NCBI GenBank assembly: GCA_027016315.1
Contig: JALWAP010000114.1
Coordinates: 1 to 33,883, forward strand
DNA from: Anaerolineae bacterium
GTDB lineage: Bacteria; Chloroflexota; Anaerolineae; S016-19
DNA length: 33,883 nucleotides
Reading direction: 5' to 3'
The notes below the pieces were generated by a model that was not told the DNA's origin, did not search any database, and saw only the letters and a program-made list of their open reading frames with translations. Positions within the stretch are counted from its first letter, which is position 1; every line of letters starts with the position of its first letter. Position numbers and translations under genes: made by a program. Of the stretch, positions 1-9,504 are shown in pieces.

Positions 1-521
1 GGTACATGGTCGATCCGTTCGTGCACGCCAAGATGTTCGTGGTTGACCACAGGCTTGCATTCGTCGGTTCGGAAAACTTCTCCACCAACTCCCTCGATTT
101 CAACCGGGAGCTGGGCATTGCCGTTACTCAGGCCGACATAATCCGGCGGCTCGAGGATCAGTTTGAGAAGGATTGGTCGAAAGCTACCACAGAGGCGTTT
201 CCGAAGAGCGGGTTCGTTACCCCGCAGTGCGGCTACATTTCCTACAAAGACGCCCGTAAATTCCTGTTCCAGAAAGTCACCGTCCAGATGCCGGTCAATG
301 AGACTTATAACAGCGGAAGGGTGATATGGCTCATGCCGGATTCCGACATCGATTCCAATTTCAAAGTGGTGATATTCCCCAGCGTCTGGAGCAAGTGGCC
401 GGAGACGCCGGACGTTTACTACAAAGGGAAGACGATCCGCGTCCATGGCTTGATCAAGGTTTACAGAGGCTGGCCGGAAATGATAATAAACGATCCTTCG
501 GAGATTCAGGTGGTGAAATGA
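1..521 (+). CDS. Phospholipase D-like domain protein, C-terminal part (truncated by window start)
   Basis: HAKMFVVDHRLAFVGSENFSTNSLDFNRELGI matches the PLD HKD-type motif (HxK...GSxNxxxxS...NRE). Confidence 0.8.
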   Translation, partial: YMVDPFVHAKMFVVDHRLAFVGSENFSTNSLDFNRELGIAVTQADIIRRLEDQFEKDWSKATTEAFPKSGFVTPQCGYISYKDARKFLFQKVTVQMPVNETYNSGRVIWLMPDSDIDSNFKVVIFPSVWSKWPETPDVYYKGKTIRVHGLIKVYRGWPEMIINDPSEIQVVK

Positions 522-868
522 AGGGGATCGATTTGAAGAAAGCCGCCGAGGTGCTGCGCGGGCAGGGGTTCGACGTGGTGATCGGCGATGGAGAGATCTC
601 CGGCCGCAGGGACGGCGTGCAGGGAGTCTGGACGCTTTACATGGACAGGGCTGGGCGCATCCGGGTGGTTGTGACCATGCCTGGAGATATTCCGCGCGGG
701 CAGAGGGTAAAGAGTGGAGGTAGGGTCTTTCGTGTTTTGCGAGAGGTGCAGAAGACCACCACCGTTTTGACGGAGATAAGCTCGCTCGAGGAACTCCCGG
801 ATGCGCTCGATGGAATCGGGCAGGTGCTGGCATCGGAGGAGCAGCAAGAGCACGAAAATGTCGGATAG
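518..868 (+). CDS. Conserved hypothetical protein
   Basis: ATG at 518 overlaps upstream stop (ATGA); in-frame part of ORF 326..868; co-directional with neighbours. Confidence 0.5.
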   Translation: MKGIDLKKAAEVLRGQGFDVVIGDGEISGRRDGVQGVWTLYMDRAGRIRVVVTMPGDIPRGQRVKSGGRVFRVLREVQKTTTVLTEISSLEELPDALDGIGQVLASEEQQEHENVG

Positions 869-1460
869 TCCTGGAGGCTGGAAGCCGTTTCTGGAAGGGT
901 TCGTGTTGGCCTCGCTTGCGTGGGTTGGTGTGATCTTTGTGTACAGGTTGTTCGATCGCCCTCCCCGAAGCGAGGTTGCCCTGGTTCCGCCTCCTCCAAC
1001 CGTCACCCCAGCGCCGACGTTCACCCCTTCGCCGCTCTACGTCCACGTGAGCGGCGACGTACATTCTCCGGGTGTCTACATGCTTTCTCCGGGAGACAGG
1101 GTTGAGGATGCAATCCGTGCCGCTGGGGGAGCGTTGCCGGATGCCGATCTCGATGCCATCGACCTGGCGGCGAAACCGGCGGATGGAGAGAAGATATACG
1201 TCCCGCGCATCGGCGAGGCCACGCCAGCACAGAGGACCTCGAGGTTACGCAAGACTCCCACGCCCACGGTGGTCTTTCCTGTGGACATAAACACGGCATC
1301 TCTTCAGGAGTTGGAAGCGCTACCGCGGATTGGGCCGTCGCTGGCGAAAAGGATCGTACAAAATAGGCCTTACAGCTCCATCGAGGATATAATGAGGGTG
1401 CCTGGAATTGGGCAGAGCACTTTCGACAAAATCAAGGACAAGATAACGGTCGGGAAATGA
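858..1460 (+). CDS. comEA: ComEA-like DNA-binding protein (SLBB + helix-hairpin-helix)
   Basis: N-terminal TM, SLBB segment VHVSGDVHSPGVYMLSPGDRVEDAIRAAGG, HhH DINTASLQELEALPRIGPSLAKRIVQNRPYSSIEDIMRVPGIG. Confidence 0.85.
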   Translation: MSDSPGGWKPFLEGFVLASLAWVGVIFVYRLFDRPPRSEVALVPPPPTVTPAPTFTPSPLYVHVSGDVHSPGVYMLSPGDRVEDAIRAAGGALPDADLDAIDLAAKPADGEKIYVPRIGEATPAQRTSRLRKTPTPTVVFPVDINTASLQELEALPRIGPSLAKRIVQNRPYSSIEDIMRVPGIGQSTFDKIKDKITVGK

Positions 1461-2407
1461 AGAAAATCTTCGCGTCCGTGTTGGTTTCGTTGGCGTTTGG
1501 TTTGCTGCTTTCTGCGGCGTTGTGGGCGCAGTCGCCGCAGAACGAAGGTTCGCCGCGCCAGGAGAACTTTTTCGCCGAGTTGATGCGAATCCAATATCTC
1601 ATGAACTCTGGCCTCCCGTACCCTCCGCTTTGCACTCCGGACGAAGATATCGTGGAAGAGGAAAGTCTACCGGAGCGGACGGAGGTGATCACGTACACGG
1701 TTCAGCACGGAGACACAGTCTGGAGCATTGCCAGGAAGTTCGGTCTTGACGTGAACACGCTCCGCTGGGCAAATCCGGCCATCGAAAGGAACCCTGACAG
1801 GCTCTCCACGAAGCAGGTGCTGGTGATCCCGCCGGTGAGGGGCGTGTATTACACGGTGAAGAAAGGCGATACGGTCAGGCGGATTGCGAAGAAGTTCGGG
1901 GTGTCTCCGCAAGCCATCGAGTCGTTTCCGGGCAACCACCTCGAGCTTCCATTCGATCTCGAGCCAGGCCAGAAACTCATGGTGCCAGGAGGTAGGCTGC
2001 ACCTCTACCGGCCTCCCAGGCCGACGCCAGTTCCGGGCTACAAGTTCATGTGGCCTGCCATCGGCCCGATCACGCAGGGGTATTGGTCGGGGCACCGGGC
2101 TATCGACATCGGTCTTCCTTACGGCTCGCCGGTGTACGCGTCGAGGGCTGGGCGCGTGGTCTACCTTGGATGGGAAAAGAGCGGGTACGGGTACCTTTTG
2201 ATCCTGCAGCACCCGGATGGAATGCGGACTTACTACGCCCACCTGAGTAGCTACTGGGTGCACAAAGGCGACCGCGTGCGGCAGGGGCAGCTGATCGGGA
2301 GTTCCGGGAGCACCGGGAATTCTTCCGGCCCGCACCTCCATTTCGAGATCAGGAAGGGACATTACGTGCACCTCAACCCTCTCGACTACCTGCCGCCGAG
2401 GAAGTAG
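1457..2407 (+). CDS. Secreted LysM-domain M23 family metallopeptidase
   Basis: Two LysM repeats (YTVQHGDTVWSIARKFG; YTVKKGDTVRRIAKKFG) and M23 motifs (GHRAIDIGLPYGSPVYA, GSSGSTGNSSGPHLHFEI). Confidence 0.9.
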   Translation: MKKIFASVLVSLAFGLLLSAALWAQSPQNEGSPRQENFFAELMRIQYLMNSGLPYPPLCTPDEDIVEEESLPERTEVITYTVQHGDTVWSIARKFGLDVNTLRWANPAIERNPDRLSTKQVLVIPPVRGVYYTVKKGDTVRRIAKKFGVSPQAIESFPGNHLELPFDLEPGQKLMVPGGRLHLYRPPRPTPVPGYKFMWPAIGPITQGYWSGHRAIDIGLPYGSPVYASRAGRVVYLGWEKSGYGYLLILQHPDGMRTYYAHLSSYWVHKGDRVRQGQLIGSSGSTGNSSGPHLHFEIRKGHYVHLNPLDYLPPRK

Positions 2408-2410
2408 CGG

Positions 2411-3364
2411 ATGAGGCGAATCATCCTCTGGCTTTCCGTCGCGCTGGCGTTGGCTCTGGTTACGTTGGGCGTCAGGCGCGCTCGCGCCACTTCCGACGTG
2501 TGTAAGCCGCCCAACGTAATCGACCCTCACGTCTGTGATTTCGACTATTTCTACGGTTCTCCGCCCAGGCAGATTCCGCAGGGCTGGACAGCCTTTGTTC
2601 TTAGCGGCGATCTCACGTTCAAGCAAGCCATCGATACGTATTGGGGCGCGCCGAGCCTATGCATGTGGAGCGACGGCGGTACTTTCAAGGCAGGGATATA
2701 CACGCAGGTTCACGTCACGCCCGGAGCAGGGTACCGGGCGACGGTCGGGTGGGCAGGTCCGAACGCTCCGGAGACTTTCGGGCGTCGGCTCGGCCTCGAC
2801 CCTACCGGTGGAACGGACCCAAACGCGCCGACAGTGATTTGGGGCCCGATTCACTGGGGGCCTGGAAAGATGTTCAACCTGCCAGATTTCAACATCGATG
2901 TCAAGTCCAGGGCAATTGGCGACACGATGACGGTGTTCTTCCTGGTGGATCACAATCGCAGCACAGGGAACAACCTGATTTTCGTCGATGCCATTGCTCT
3001 TTACCCTGACGAAAGCGCCCCGCCGCTTGCAACCAGTACCCCTGTGCCCCCGACGGCTACGCCAAGGCCCACCAGAACGCCTACACCCACGCCGACAGCC
3101 ACTTTCACGCCATCGCCGACGCCGAGTGCGACGCCTACGGCTACCGCTACCGCAGCCGCAACCGCCACGCCGACTTTCACGCCATCTCCGTCGCCGACGG
3201 CTACCGATACCCCTGAGCCCACCATGACGCCATTGCCCACGCCTACGCCAGGTCGAGGCGCTGGGCGCGGCGGTTTTCTCCCGACGATTGGCGTTGCTTT
3301 GATCGGGGGCGGGATTTTGCTTGCCGTTGCCGGCACGAGTATGTTTGGATCGCCGATGAAATGA
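2411..3364 (+). CDS. Secreted hypothetical protein with Thr/Pro-rich stalk and C-terminal TM
   Basis: Signal peptide, globular region, low-complexity [18 protein letters not shown] tract, C-terminal hydrophobic helix. Confidence 0.7.
   Translation: MRRIILWLSVALALALVTLGVRRARATSDVCKPPNVIDPHVCDFDYFYGSPPRQIPQGWTAFVLSGDLTFKQAIDTYWGAPSLCMWSDGGTFKAGIYTQVHVTPGAGYRATVGWAGPNAPETFGRRLGLDPTGGTDPNAPTVIWGPIHWGPGKMFNLPDFNIDVKSRAIGDTMTVFFLVDHNRSTGNNLIFVDAIALYPDESAPPLATSTPVPPTATPRPTRTPTPTPTATFTPSPTPSATPTATATAAATATPTFTPSPSPTATDTPEPTMTPLPTPTPGRGAGRGGFLPTIGVALIGGGILLAVAGTSMFGSPMK
3045..3255 (+). repeat. Low-complexity coding repeat (Thr/Pro/Ala-rich linker)
   Basis: Degenerate ACG-CCX codon repeats; near-duplicate ACTTTCACGCCATC(G/T)CCG(A/T)CGCC units at about 3101 and 3173. 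Confidence 0.8.
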
Positions 3365-3404
3365 TCGAGCTATGCGATATTATCTCATTCTTGGGAGGTG
3401 AAAA

Positions 3405-4307
3405 TTGAGCGATTTCAAGTATCTGCTTGGACCGATGCGTTTGCCGTTTCTGATCCTTACGCCCGCGTGCGTTTTCGTCGGATTTGGCACTGCTTTGTGG
3501 AGCACCGGACACGCCAATTTGTTCTATTTCTTGCTGGCGCTGATAGGTGGGCTGGCTGCCCATATCAGCGTGAACGCGTTCAACGAGTATTTTGATTTCA
3601 AGAGCGGTTTGGATTTCCACACCCAACGCACGCCTTTCAGCGGCGGAAGTGGAACTTTGCCCGAGCGCCCTGAGCTTGCGCAACACGCGCTGGTTCTGGC
3701 CGTGGTCGCGGCGGTAGTCGACGTGCTCATTGGGCTGTATTTCCTGTGGGTGTGGGGGTGGGGGATCGTACCGATAGGAGTTCTCGGGCTGCTTGTCGTC
3801 GTGGCCTACACTCCCTGGATCACCCGCAGCCCGTTGGTCTGTCTGATAGCTCCCGGGCTTGGCTTCGGGACGTTGATGGTGATCGGCACCCACTTTGTCA
3901 TCACCGGGCGATATGCGTGGCCCGCATTCTGGGCTTCGCTTGTGCCGTTTTTCCTGGTGAGCGATTTGCTTTTGCTGAACCAGTTCCCGGATGTGGAAGC
4001 TGATCGAACCGTGGGCAGGCGTCACTATCCCATGGTGCTCGGCAGGCGGAAGAGCAGCCTCATCTACGGGACTTTCCTTGCCCTCGCTTACCTTTCCCTG
4101 CTGGTTGGCGTGGCGGTGGGCGAGTTGCCGTGGCTTGCTTTGTTAGGGCTGTTGACCCTGATCCTGGCGGTTCCGACGGCGATTGGCGTTTATCGGAACG
4201 CGGATGACATGGAGAAACTCATGCCCTTCCTGGCAAAAAACGTGTTGATAAACATCCTGACGCCATTGTTGATGGGGATAGGACTGACGGTGGCGCACTT
4301 CGTGTAG
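3405..4307 (+). CDS. UbiA-family prenyltransferase (MenA-like)
   Basis: Polytopic; motifs NAFNEYFDFKSGLD and NQFPDVEADRTVGRRHYPMVLG; TTG start after GGGAGGTG. Confidence 0.8.
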   Translation: MSDFKYLLGPMRLPFLILTPACVFVGFGTALWSTGHANLFYFLLALIGGLAAHISVNAFNEYFDFKSGLDFHTQRTPFSGGSGTLPERPELAQHALVLAVVAAVVDVLIGLYFLWVWGWGIVPIGVLGLLVVVAYTPWITRSPLVCLIAPGLGFGTLMVIGTHFVITGRYAWPAFWASLVPFFLVSDLLLLNQFPDVEADRTVGRRHYPMVLGRRKSSLIYGTFLALAYLSLLVGVAVGELPWLALLGLLTLILAVPTAIGVYRNADDMEKLMPFLAKNVLINILTPLLMGIGLTVAHFV

Positions 4308-4362
4308 TCAGGAGGCTACACAACCAAAACCACGGAACCTCTATCTTTGCGAAATCACACCA

Positions 4363-4400
4363 ATGCAGCGGGGACAGACTGTGGACTGTCCCTGCTGCAT
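4363..4400. terminator. Hairpin between convergent genes, probable bidirectional terminator
   Basis: ATGCAGCGGGGACAG-ACTGTGGA-CTGTCCCTGCTGCAT, 15-bp stem with one wobble. Confidence 0.65.
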
Positions 4401-4401
4401 T

Positions 4402-4773
4402 TCATTCCTGTAGCTTCTGGACCCGCTCCTCCAGCTCGTCGACTGCTTCTCGGAGCCTCTCGATGTCCTCCTGGGTGGGGAGGCCGAGGCGCTTGAGCAC
4501 CTTTTCCACGGATGCGCCGACCGCATCGAGGAGAATTCCCTCGCTGCCCCTGACCATTGCGGTCAGCAATGACAGGGGGAGGGGAGTGCTGCGGCTTGCT
4601 TTCGTCAGTATTTGCACCATAACCTGCGCTGTGATGTCCCTGCCGGTGGCATGGTCTATCACTTGTACTTCCTCTCCCGATCGGACGATATCGGCGATGT
4701 CGGAGAGTGTCACGTACCGCTTTGCGGCAGCGTCGTAGAACTTGCGGTTTCCGTATCGCTTGATCTTCCTCAT
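4402..4773 (-). CDS. phaR: Polyhydroxyalkanoate synthesis regulator (PhaR-like DNA-binding protein)
   Basis: MRKIKRYGNRKFYDAAAKRYVTLSDIADIVRSGEEVQVIDHATGRDIT is typical of the PHA accumulation regulator DNA-binding domain. Confidence 0.85.
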   Translation of the reverse strand: MRKIKRYGNRKFYDAAAKRYVTLSDIADIVRSGEEVQVIDHATGRDITAQVMVQILTKASRSTPLPLSLLTAMVRGSEGILLDAVGASVEKVLKRLGLPTQEDIERLREAVDELEERVQKLQE

Positions 4774-5237
4774 CCTTTGCTTTCACCTATCATCGCTTCG
4801 ACCTGTTTCGAAAGCTCCTGGATTTGCTGTTGTATCGCAGCCAACGTTTCTTCATCCGGCTGTGAGCCCTTTTTCTGCTCCGCTCTGATCGCATCCAGCT
4901 TACGAGAAAGCTCTCCGATCCGGTTCTCCAACTCTTCGATGTCCTCTTTCTTTGGCAGGTTCATCCGGTCGAGGACTTCTTCGATCTTTTCCTCCAGCTT
5001 GAGCTTCCCTCCTACTTCCCCGGCTTTCTCTCGTTGCCGCTCCATCGCTTCCTTGAGAATCGACTTTGCGTCCTTTTCCGCAATCTCCCCACGCTCTACG
5101 AGCTTGTCGAGGAATTCATCGACTTCGTCCTTGGTCAGAGCCATTGCCCCGATCCCTGCAAGTATCAACCGCTTGACCACGCCGGTCATGTCGAGCATGT
5201 CTTTTTCTTCGCGTTTCCGATCCGCTTTCCTGGCCAT
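4770..5237 (-). CDS. Phasin-family / PHA granule-associated-like protein
   Basis: 155 aa helical protein; ATG at 5237 preceded by GGGAGGTGG; LPKKEDIEELENRIGELSRKLDAI phasin-like motif; stop overlaps start of phaR-like gene. Confidence 0.65.
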   Translation of the reverse strand: MARKADRKREEKDMLDMTGVVKRLILAGIGAMALTKDEVDEFLDKLVERGEIAEKDAKSILKEAMERQREKAGEVGGKLKLEEKIEEVLDRMNLPKKEDIEELENRIGELSRKLDAIRAEQKKGSQPDEETLAAIQQQIQELSKQVEAMIGESKG

Positions 5238-5260
5238 TTCCCACCTCCCGATGCATGATA

Positions 5261-5320
5261 GATAACGCACTGCGTTATCCGATTCAATTACATTATAACG
5301 CAATGCGTCATAGATTTCAA
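5261..5320 (-). promoter_or_regulatory. Sigma70 promoter with two palindromic operators for the phasin/phaR-like operon
   Basis: Minus strand TTGAAA (5320-5315), 17-nt spacer, TATAAT (5297-5292); palindromes GATAACGCA-C-TGCGTTATC (5261-5279) and ATAACGCA-A-TGCGTCAT (5295-5311). Confidence 0.8.
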
Positions 5321-5423
5321 GAAGGTTTTGCTTTAGGAACAAAGTGGACAAGCATGTCAGCGGTAGACATGCCTGCTCTGCTATGTTAAAATCACCCGAG
5401 AACCAACATGAGGGTCTGTAACT

Positions 5424-6686
5424 GTGGAAATTCACTTGACTGATCTCGAACAGGCGATGCTTTCCGGAGAAATGGGGCCCGGAGTCCGGCGTGCGATGGA
5501 GATCGTCGTGACGCTGGGAAGGATCTACGGCGCACTGGATCTCGTGCCCGTTTCCCACGTTCAGGTATCCGGGGTGAGTTACAAGAACCTGGGGAAGGCC
5601 GGGGTAGAATTCTTGCGCCGGTGGGCCGGCGAAGGTGCCCGGGTACGGGTGCCCACCATGCTCAATCCCATGGGGATGGAGGAAGCTTCCTGGCGGGAAC
5701 TCGGCATACCCGAATCGTTCGCGTTGCCGCAAATGGAGGTCGTAAGGGCCTTCGAGAGCATGGGAATTCAGCCGACGTTGAGCTGCACGCCGTACTTCAT
5801 CCCCCAGGGACTTCCACACCGCGGCGATCATGTGGCCTGGGCCGAGTCCTCGGCGGTTGTCTTTGTGAATTCGGTGGTCGGGGCTTACACGAACCGGGAG
5901 GGCGGGCCTGGAGCGCTTGCCGCTGCCATCGTAGGGCGCACGGCCAGGTACGGGTATCACGTTCCGGAGAACCGGCTGGCCACGCACCGCGTGCGGGTTC
6001 GGGCAAGGCTCGAAACGATGGCCGACTTCGGCGCACTTGGGTACCTGGTGGGAAAGGCTGTGCAGGACGGCGTTCCGTACTTCGAGGACCTGGGCGAGCA
6101 GCTTCCGCCGCTTCCTGACGATCTTTCGGAGGGAGGTGCTGCAATAGATCGTCTGAAGACGATGGGAGCGGCCATGGCGGCCAGCGGTTCCATCGCCCTG
6201 TACCACATTGCCGGAGTCACGCCGGAGGCCAAAGAGGCTGGGGAAAGCATCGTCCGCTCCGAGGCGGGGCTTGTCGAGATCGATTCTCTTCGGGAGGCGT
6301 ATGATTTCCTGGACAGAAGCAAGGATGTGGATCGAATCGATCTGGTCAGCATCGGGTGTCCTCACGCGAGCCTAGCGGAAGTTAAGCTCGTCGCGGACTA
6401 CCTGAAAGGGAAGCGTGTCAGGACGAGGTTGTGGATAACCACGTCCAGACACGTGAAGGATCTCGCAAAGCGTTTCGGGCTTGCGTCGATTATCGAGGAA
6501 GCCGGTGGGCGGATCGTGGCGGATACCTGTACGGTAGTGGCCCCTATCAACGCTATCGGGGTCAAGACGATGGCGACGAACGCTGCGAAGACCGCCTGGT
6601 ACGCGCCTTCCCATTCCGGCGTTGCTGTCCGGTATGGTTCGCTGGAACAATGCCTGGAAGCAGCCATAACCGGGCGATGGAAGTGA
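5424..6686 (+). CDS. Aconitase X (AcnX, DUF521) catalytic large subunit
   Basis: Start MEIHLTDLEQAMLSGEMGPGVRRAMEI, cysteines in LSCTPYF, IGCPHASL and ADTCTVVAPI; GTG start. Confidence 0.85.
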   Translation: MEIHLTDLEQAMLSGEMGPGVRRAMEIVVTLGRIYGALDLVPVSHVQVSGVSYKNLGKAGVEFLRRWAGEGARVRVPTMLNPMGMEEASWRELGIPESFALPQMEVVRAFESMGIQPTLSCTPYFIPQGLPHRGDHVAWAESSAVVFVNSVVGAYTNREGGPGALAAAIVGRTARYGYHVPENRLATHRVRVRARLETMADFGALGYLVGKAVQDGVPYFEDLGEQLPPLPDDLSEGGAAIDRLKTMGAAMAASGSIALYHIAGVTPEAKEAGESIVRSEAGLVEIDSLREAYDFLDRSKDVDRIDLVSIGCPHASLAEVKLVADYLKGKRVRTRLWITTSRHVKDLAKRFGLASIIEEAGGRIVADTCTVVAPINAIGVKTMATNAAKTAWYAPSHSGVAVRYGSLEQCLEAAITGRWK

Positions 6687-9469
6687 CCGTGGGCGAAAGC
6701 CGGGCTGATAAATGGTTCCGACCAGCGGTGATCGCCACGTTGCTGGTTGTCTGGGGTCTGCTGCTGTACAGGCTAACGATAGTTCCGGTAGGGCTTCAGC
6801 ATGACGAGACCTTCAACCTGCTGGACGTGATCTCGGTTCTGAACGGGCATCATCCCCTCTACTTTCCCGCGAACTTCGGACGAGAGCCGCTTTTCATTTA
6901 TTCTGTGGTTTTCGTCGTGAAGTACCTGACCGGGCTTCATTTCATCTGGGACCTTCGGTTTGCAGGCGTCTTGTGGGCGTTTCTTGGCCTATCGCTGTTC
7001 GTCCCGCTGGCGGTAAGGATCGAGGGCAAACGGACGGCGGTTATCGCTCTTTGGCTTATGGGAGCCTCTTTCTGGTTCCTTTTCACCGCAAGGGTCGGGC
7101 TCAGGGCAATTTCGCTTCTTCTTTTTTCCGAGGGGCTGGTGTATTTCCTGATCCGAGGTTTCGAAGATGCGAAATCCTGGGCACTTGCCGTTGCAGGCGC
7201 TTTCGGAGGTGTCAGCGTTTACACTTACCTGGCGTCGAGGGCGCTGTTTGCTGTCCCGCTGGTGTTCGGTGCTTACTGGGTGTGGCGAAAGAGGGGAAAC
7301 TTTCTGCGCGACGCGTTTGGCGCTTTGACTGCGCTCGTTCTGATGGCAGCAATTGCACTTCCGCTGTTCGCATACGGTATGTCTCATCCCATGGATCGGC
7401 GTATCGGCGAGCTGGGGTATGCGTTGACTGCTGCCAGGCACGGACACTTCGGCCCCGCGCTTCGGAGCTCCGCCGAGACCCTGGAGAGCCTGCTGTGGAA
7501 AGGGAAGGATGTTCCACATTTCCAATACAATCTTCCTTTCAGGCCCGCGCTACAGGTGCCACTGGCGGTGCTCTGGGTAATCGGGCTGATCCTGGCCTTG
7601 CGCGAGCCTCTGGGCGGAAGCGGGTTCGTTCTCTTGACCATGCTGGTGCTGGGCTTGGCGCCGGATTTGCTCACCACGGGAGGGCCGCTCTACCTGCGAG
7701 GGATCATCTCGCTCCCGTATGTGTTTCTGCTGGTTGGCAAAGGGAGCGACTGGTTGATCGCCATGCTGGAAAGACGCGGAAGGCGATGGAAGATAGCTGC
7801 TGCTTTCCTGATGATTGCGCTGTTCGCGTGGCATTTGTGGGATTCCGGCCATGCCTATTTCGATCTTTGGGCGAAAGCGCCTGAGACCTACGAGATTTAC
7901 AACGGAGACCTGCGTGCAGTAGCGATGGTTCCGAAAGAGAAAACAGCGAACCGGGTCTTCGTGAGCACCGATTACTGGATGGACATAGATCAACAAACTT
8001 ATCTCCTCTACAAGCCACGTCGCAGGAACGTGGGCTGGTTCAATGCCGAGCTGGCATTGCCTTTGTCCGACAGCGCGGCGACTTACTTCTTCACGATTTC
8101 CTCTCCCGGTTCCCAAGTGGTGATCACAGATACGGTTTGTGCGGGGTCTGCCTGGGACGTGAAAGCTTTCTACGGTGATCTGGTTGTTGCAAAAGCGTGT
8201 ACCACCTCGCGTTCGGGAAAAGAATCGGTGCCGGCTCGGCTGGGGATGCCGCCTTTATCGGAGCCCGTCTCGTTCGATAAGTCGGTGCGATTGCTCTCCG
8301 GCGCGGCGCATGTGGACGACAACGGCGAAGCGGAGGTGATGACGCTTTGGCAGGTGGTGGGGAGGTGGCCCGAGCACGAACCCCCGCGTATCTCCGTAGG
8401 CGTTCTCGATGCCGACGGAACGTTCGTCTGGGCCCATCGGGACGATTTGCTTGGGTTTGCTTACCAGGACTGGCGCCATGGTGACGAATTCGTCCAGTTC
8501 ACCAGAATTCGACTGCCCGCGGACATGCCTCCGGATCGGTACGACGTGCGCGTGGGGTTGTACGCGGTTCCCGGCAAATTGCTTCCCATGATCTCTGGCG
8601 GAAATTATCTTGGCGTTCCTCCTCGCGTTGCTGAGGTGACCGTGCCGCCGGGCGTCGGTGGTAGCGAAAAACCGCCGACCCCGCCTGCTCGGTTTGATTC
8701 CGTTGAAGCCGGAAATCCGATGCCGCTCGGACTTTGGCACAGGCCCAAGGAGGTGGTAGCCGGGGTACCTGTTTCGCTGAAAGCCTCATGGGTGCCGAAA
8801 CGAGACATCCGCAACGTAAGCTTTACTACTCAGCTTCTTTCCGGAGATGGTGAGGTAATCTGGAGTGGAAACGCTGCGTCCAATGCGCCGTCCAACTGGC
8901 CTCGAGGGCGGGTGTACAGGCTGACGCATTCGTTCACTCCCGACGTGAGCCCCGGTGAGCCGGTTTCAGTCACGCTGCGCCTGTGTGCACATGTGGATGG
9001 CGAGCCCGGCGGATGCGGGAGCGTTTCTGGTATCGAGCTGATATCTCCCCATTGGCAAATGCAGCTTGGGAGACAGCCTGAATATGGCGCCAACGCTGCT
9101 TTCGGTGGGGTTTTGGAGCTCGTGGGGTATGACTTGCACCCATCCGATGGGAGAGTTAAACTTGTGTTGTATTGGAAAGTCCTTGCTCGCCCTGCGATTC
9201 AGCCGAAAAGGTTCGTTCACGTTCTGGACGAAAGCGGCAAGGTCGTTGCGCAAAATGATTCGTTCATCCGTCACCCTGATGGAATACCGCCTTCAGCCTG
9301 GATCGAGGGAGAATACCTTGTCGATACGGTGGAAATCGGGGCGAGATCGGCACCAGGAGAGGCCATCGAAATCGGAATCTATGATCCGAACACCGGAAGA
9401 AGGTGGCATGTTACCTCTCCAGGTGGCTGGATAGTGAACGATGCGTTGCGTATTCGCATAGCACGTTGA
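6677..9469 (+). CDS. GT39/ArnT-like membrane glycosyltransferase with C-terminal beta-rich domains
   Basis: N-terminal multi-TM region with [11 protein letters not shown] and FGREPLFIY; about 350-aa soluble C-terminus. In-frame ATG at 6677 preferred over ORF start 6431. Confidence 0.75.
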   Translation: MEVTVGESRADKWFRPAVIATLLVVWGLLLYRLTIVPVGLQHDETFNLLDVISVLNGHHPLYFPANFGREPLFIYSVVFVVKYLTGLHFIWDLRFAGVLWAFLGLSLFVPLAVRIEGKRTAVIALWLMGASFWFLFTARVGLRAISLLLFSEGLVYFLIRGFEDAKSWALAVAGAFGGVSVYTYLASRALFAVPLVFGAYWVWRKRGNFLRDAFGALTALVLMAAIALPLFAYGMSHPMDRRIGELGYALTAARHGHFGPALRSSAETLESLLWKGKDVPHFQYNLPFRPALQVPLAVLWVIGLILALREPLGGSGFVLLTMLVLGLAPDLLTTGGPLYLRGIISLPYVFLLVGKGSDWLIAMLERRGRRWKIAAAFLMIALFAWHLWDSGHAYFDLWAKAPETYEIYNGDLRAVAMVPKEKTANRVFVSTDYWMDIDQQTYLLYKPRRRNVGWFNAELALPLSDSAATYFFTISSPGSQVVITDTVCAGSAWDVKAFYGDLVVAKACTTSRSGKESVPARLGMPPLSEPVSFDKSVRLLSGAAHVDDNGEAEVMTLWQVVGRWPEHEPPRISVGVLDADGTFVWAHRDDLLGFAYQDWRHGDEFVQFTRIRLPADMPPDRYDVRVGLYAVPGKLLPMISGGNYLGVPPRVAEVTVPPGVGGSEKPPTPPARFDSVEAGNPMPLGLWHRPKEVVAGVPVSLKASWVPKRDIRNVSFTTQLLSGDGEVIWSGNAASNAPSNWPRGRVYRLTHSFTPDVSPGEPVSVTLRLCAHVDGEPGGCGSVSGIELISPHWQMQLGRQPEYGANAAFGGVLELVGYDLHPSDGRVKLVLYWKVLARPAIQPKRFVHVLDESGKVVAQNDSFIRHPDGIPPSAWIEGEYLVDTVEIGARSAPGEAIEIGIYDPNTGRRWHVTSPGGWIVNDALRIRIAR

Positions 9470-9504
9470 ATCGAGACCGCTTGTTTTCCGCAAAGGAGGG
9501 GAAA

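Noticed and set aside
1667-2626. 319-aa minus-strand ORF over the LysM/M23 gene
   Set aside because: Antisense shadow ORF without motifs
3045-3255. Possible CRISPR or tandem-repeat array
   Set aside because: Repeats are degenerate, codon-phased and lack spacers; they encode a Thr/Pro linker
3001-3336. Val/Gly-repeat minus-strand ORF
   Set aside because: Complement of the Thr/Pro codon repeat, not an independent gene
5352-5372. GCATGTC-AGCGGTA-GACATGC hairpin upstream of AcnX as an operator
   Set aside because: Short 7-bp inverted repeat, and no convincing promoter around it; not strong enough to report as a site
5238-6365. N-terminal extension of minus-strand ORF 4770..6365
   Set aside because: Runs antisense through AcnX; true start is ATG 5237 with strong RBS and promoter
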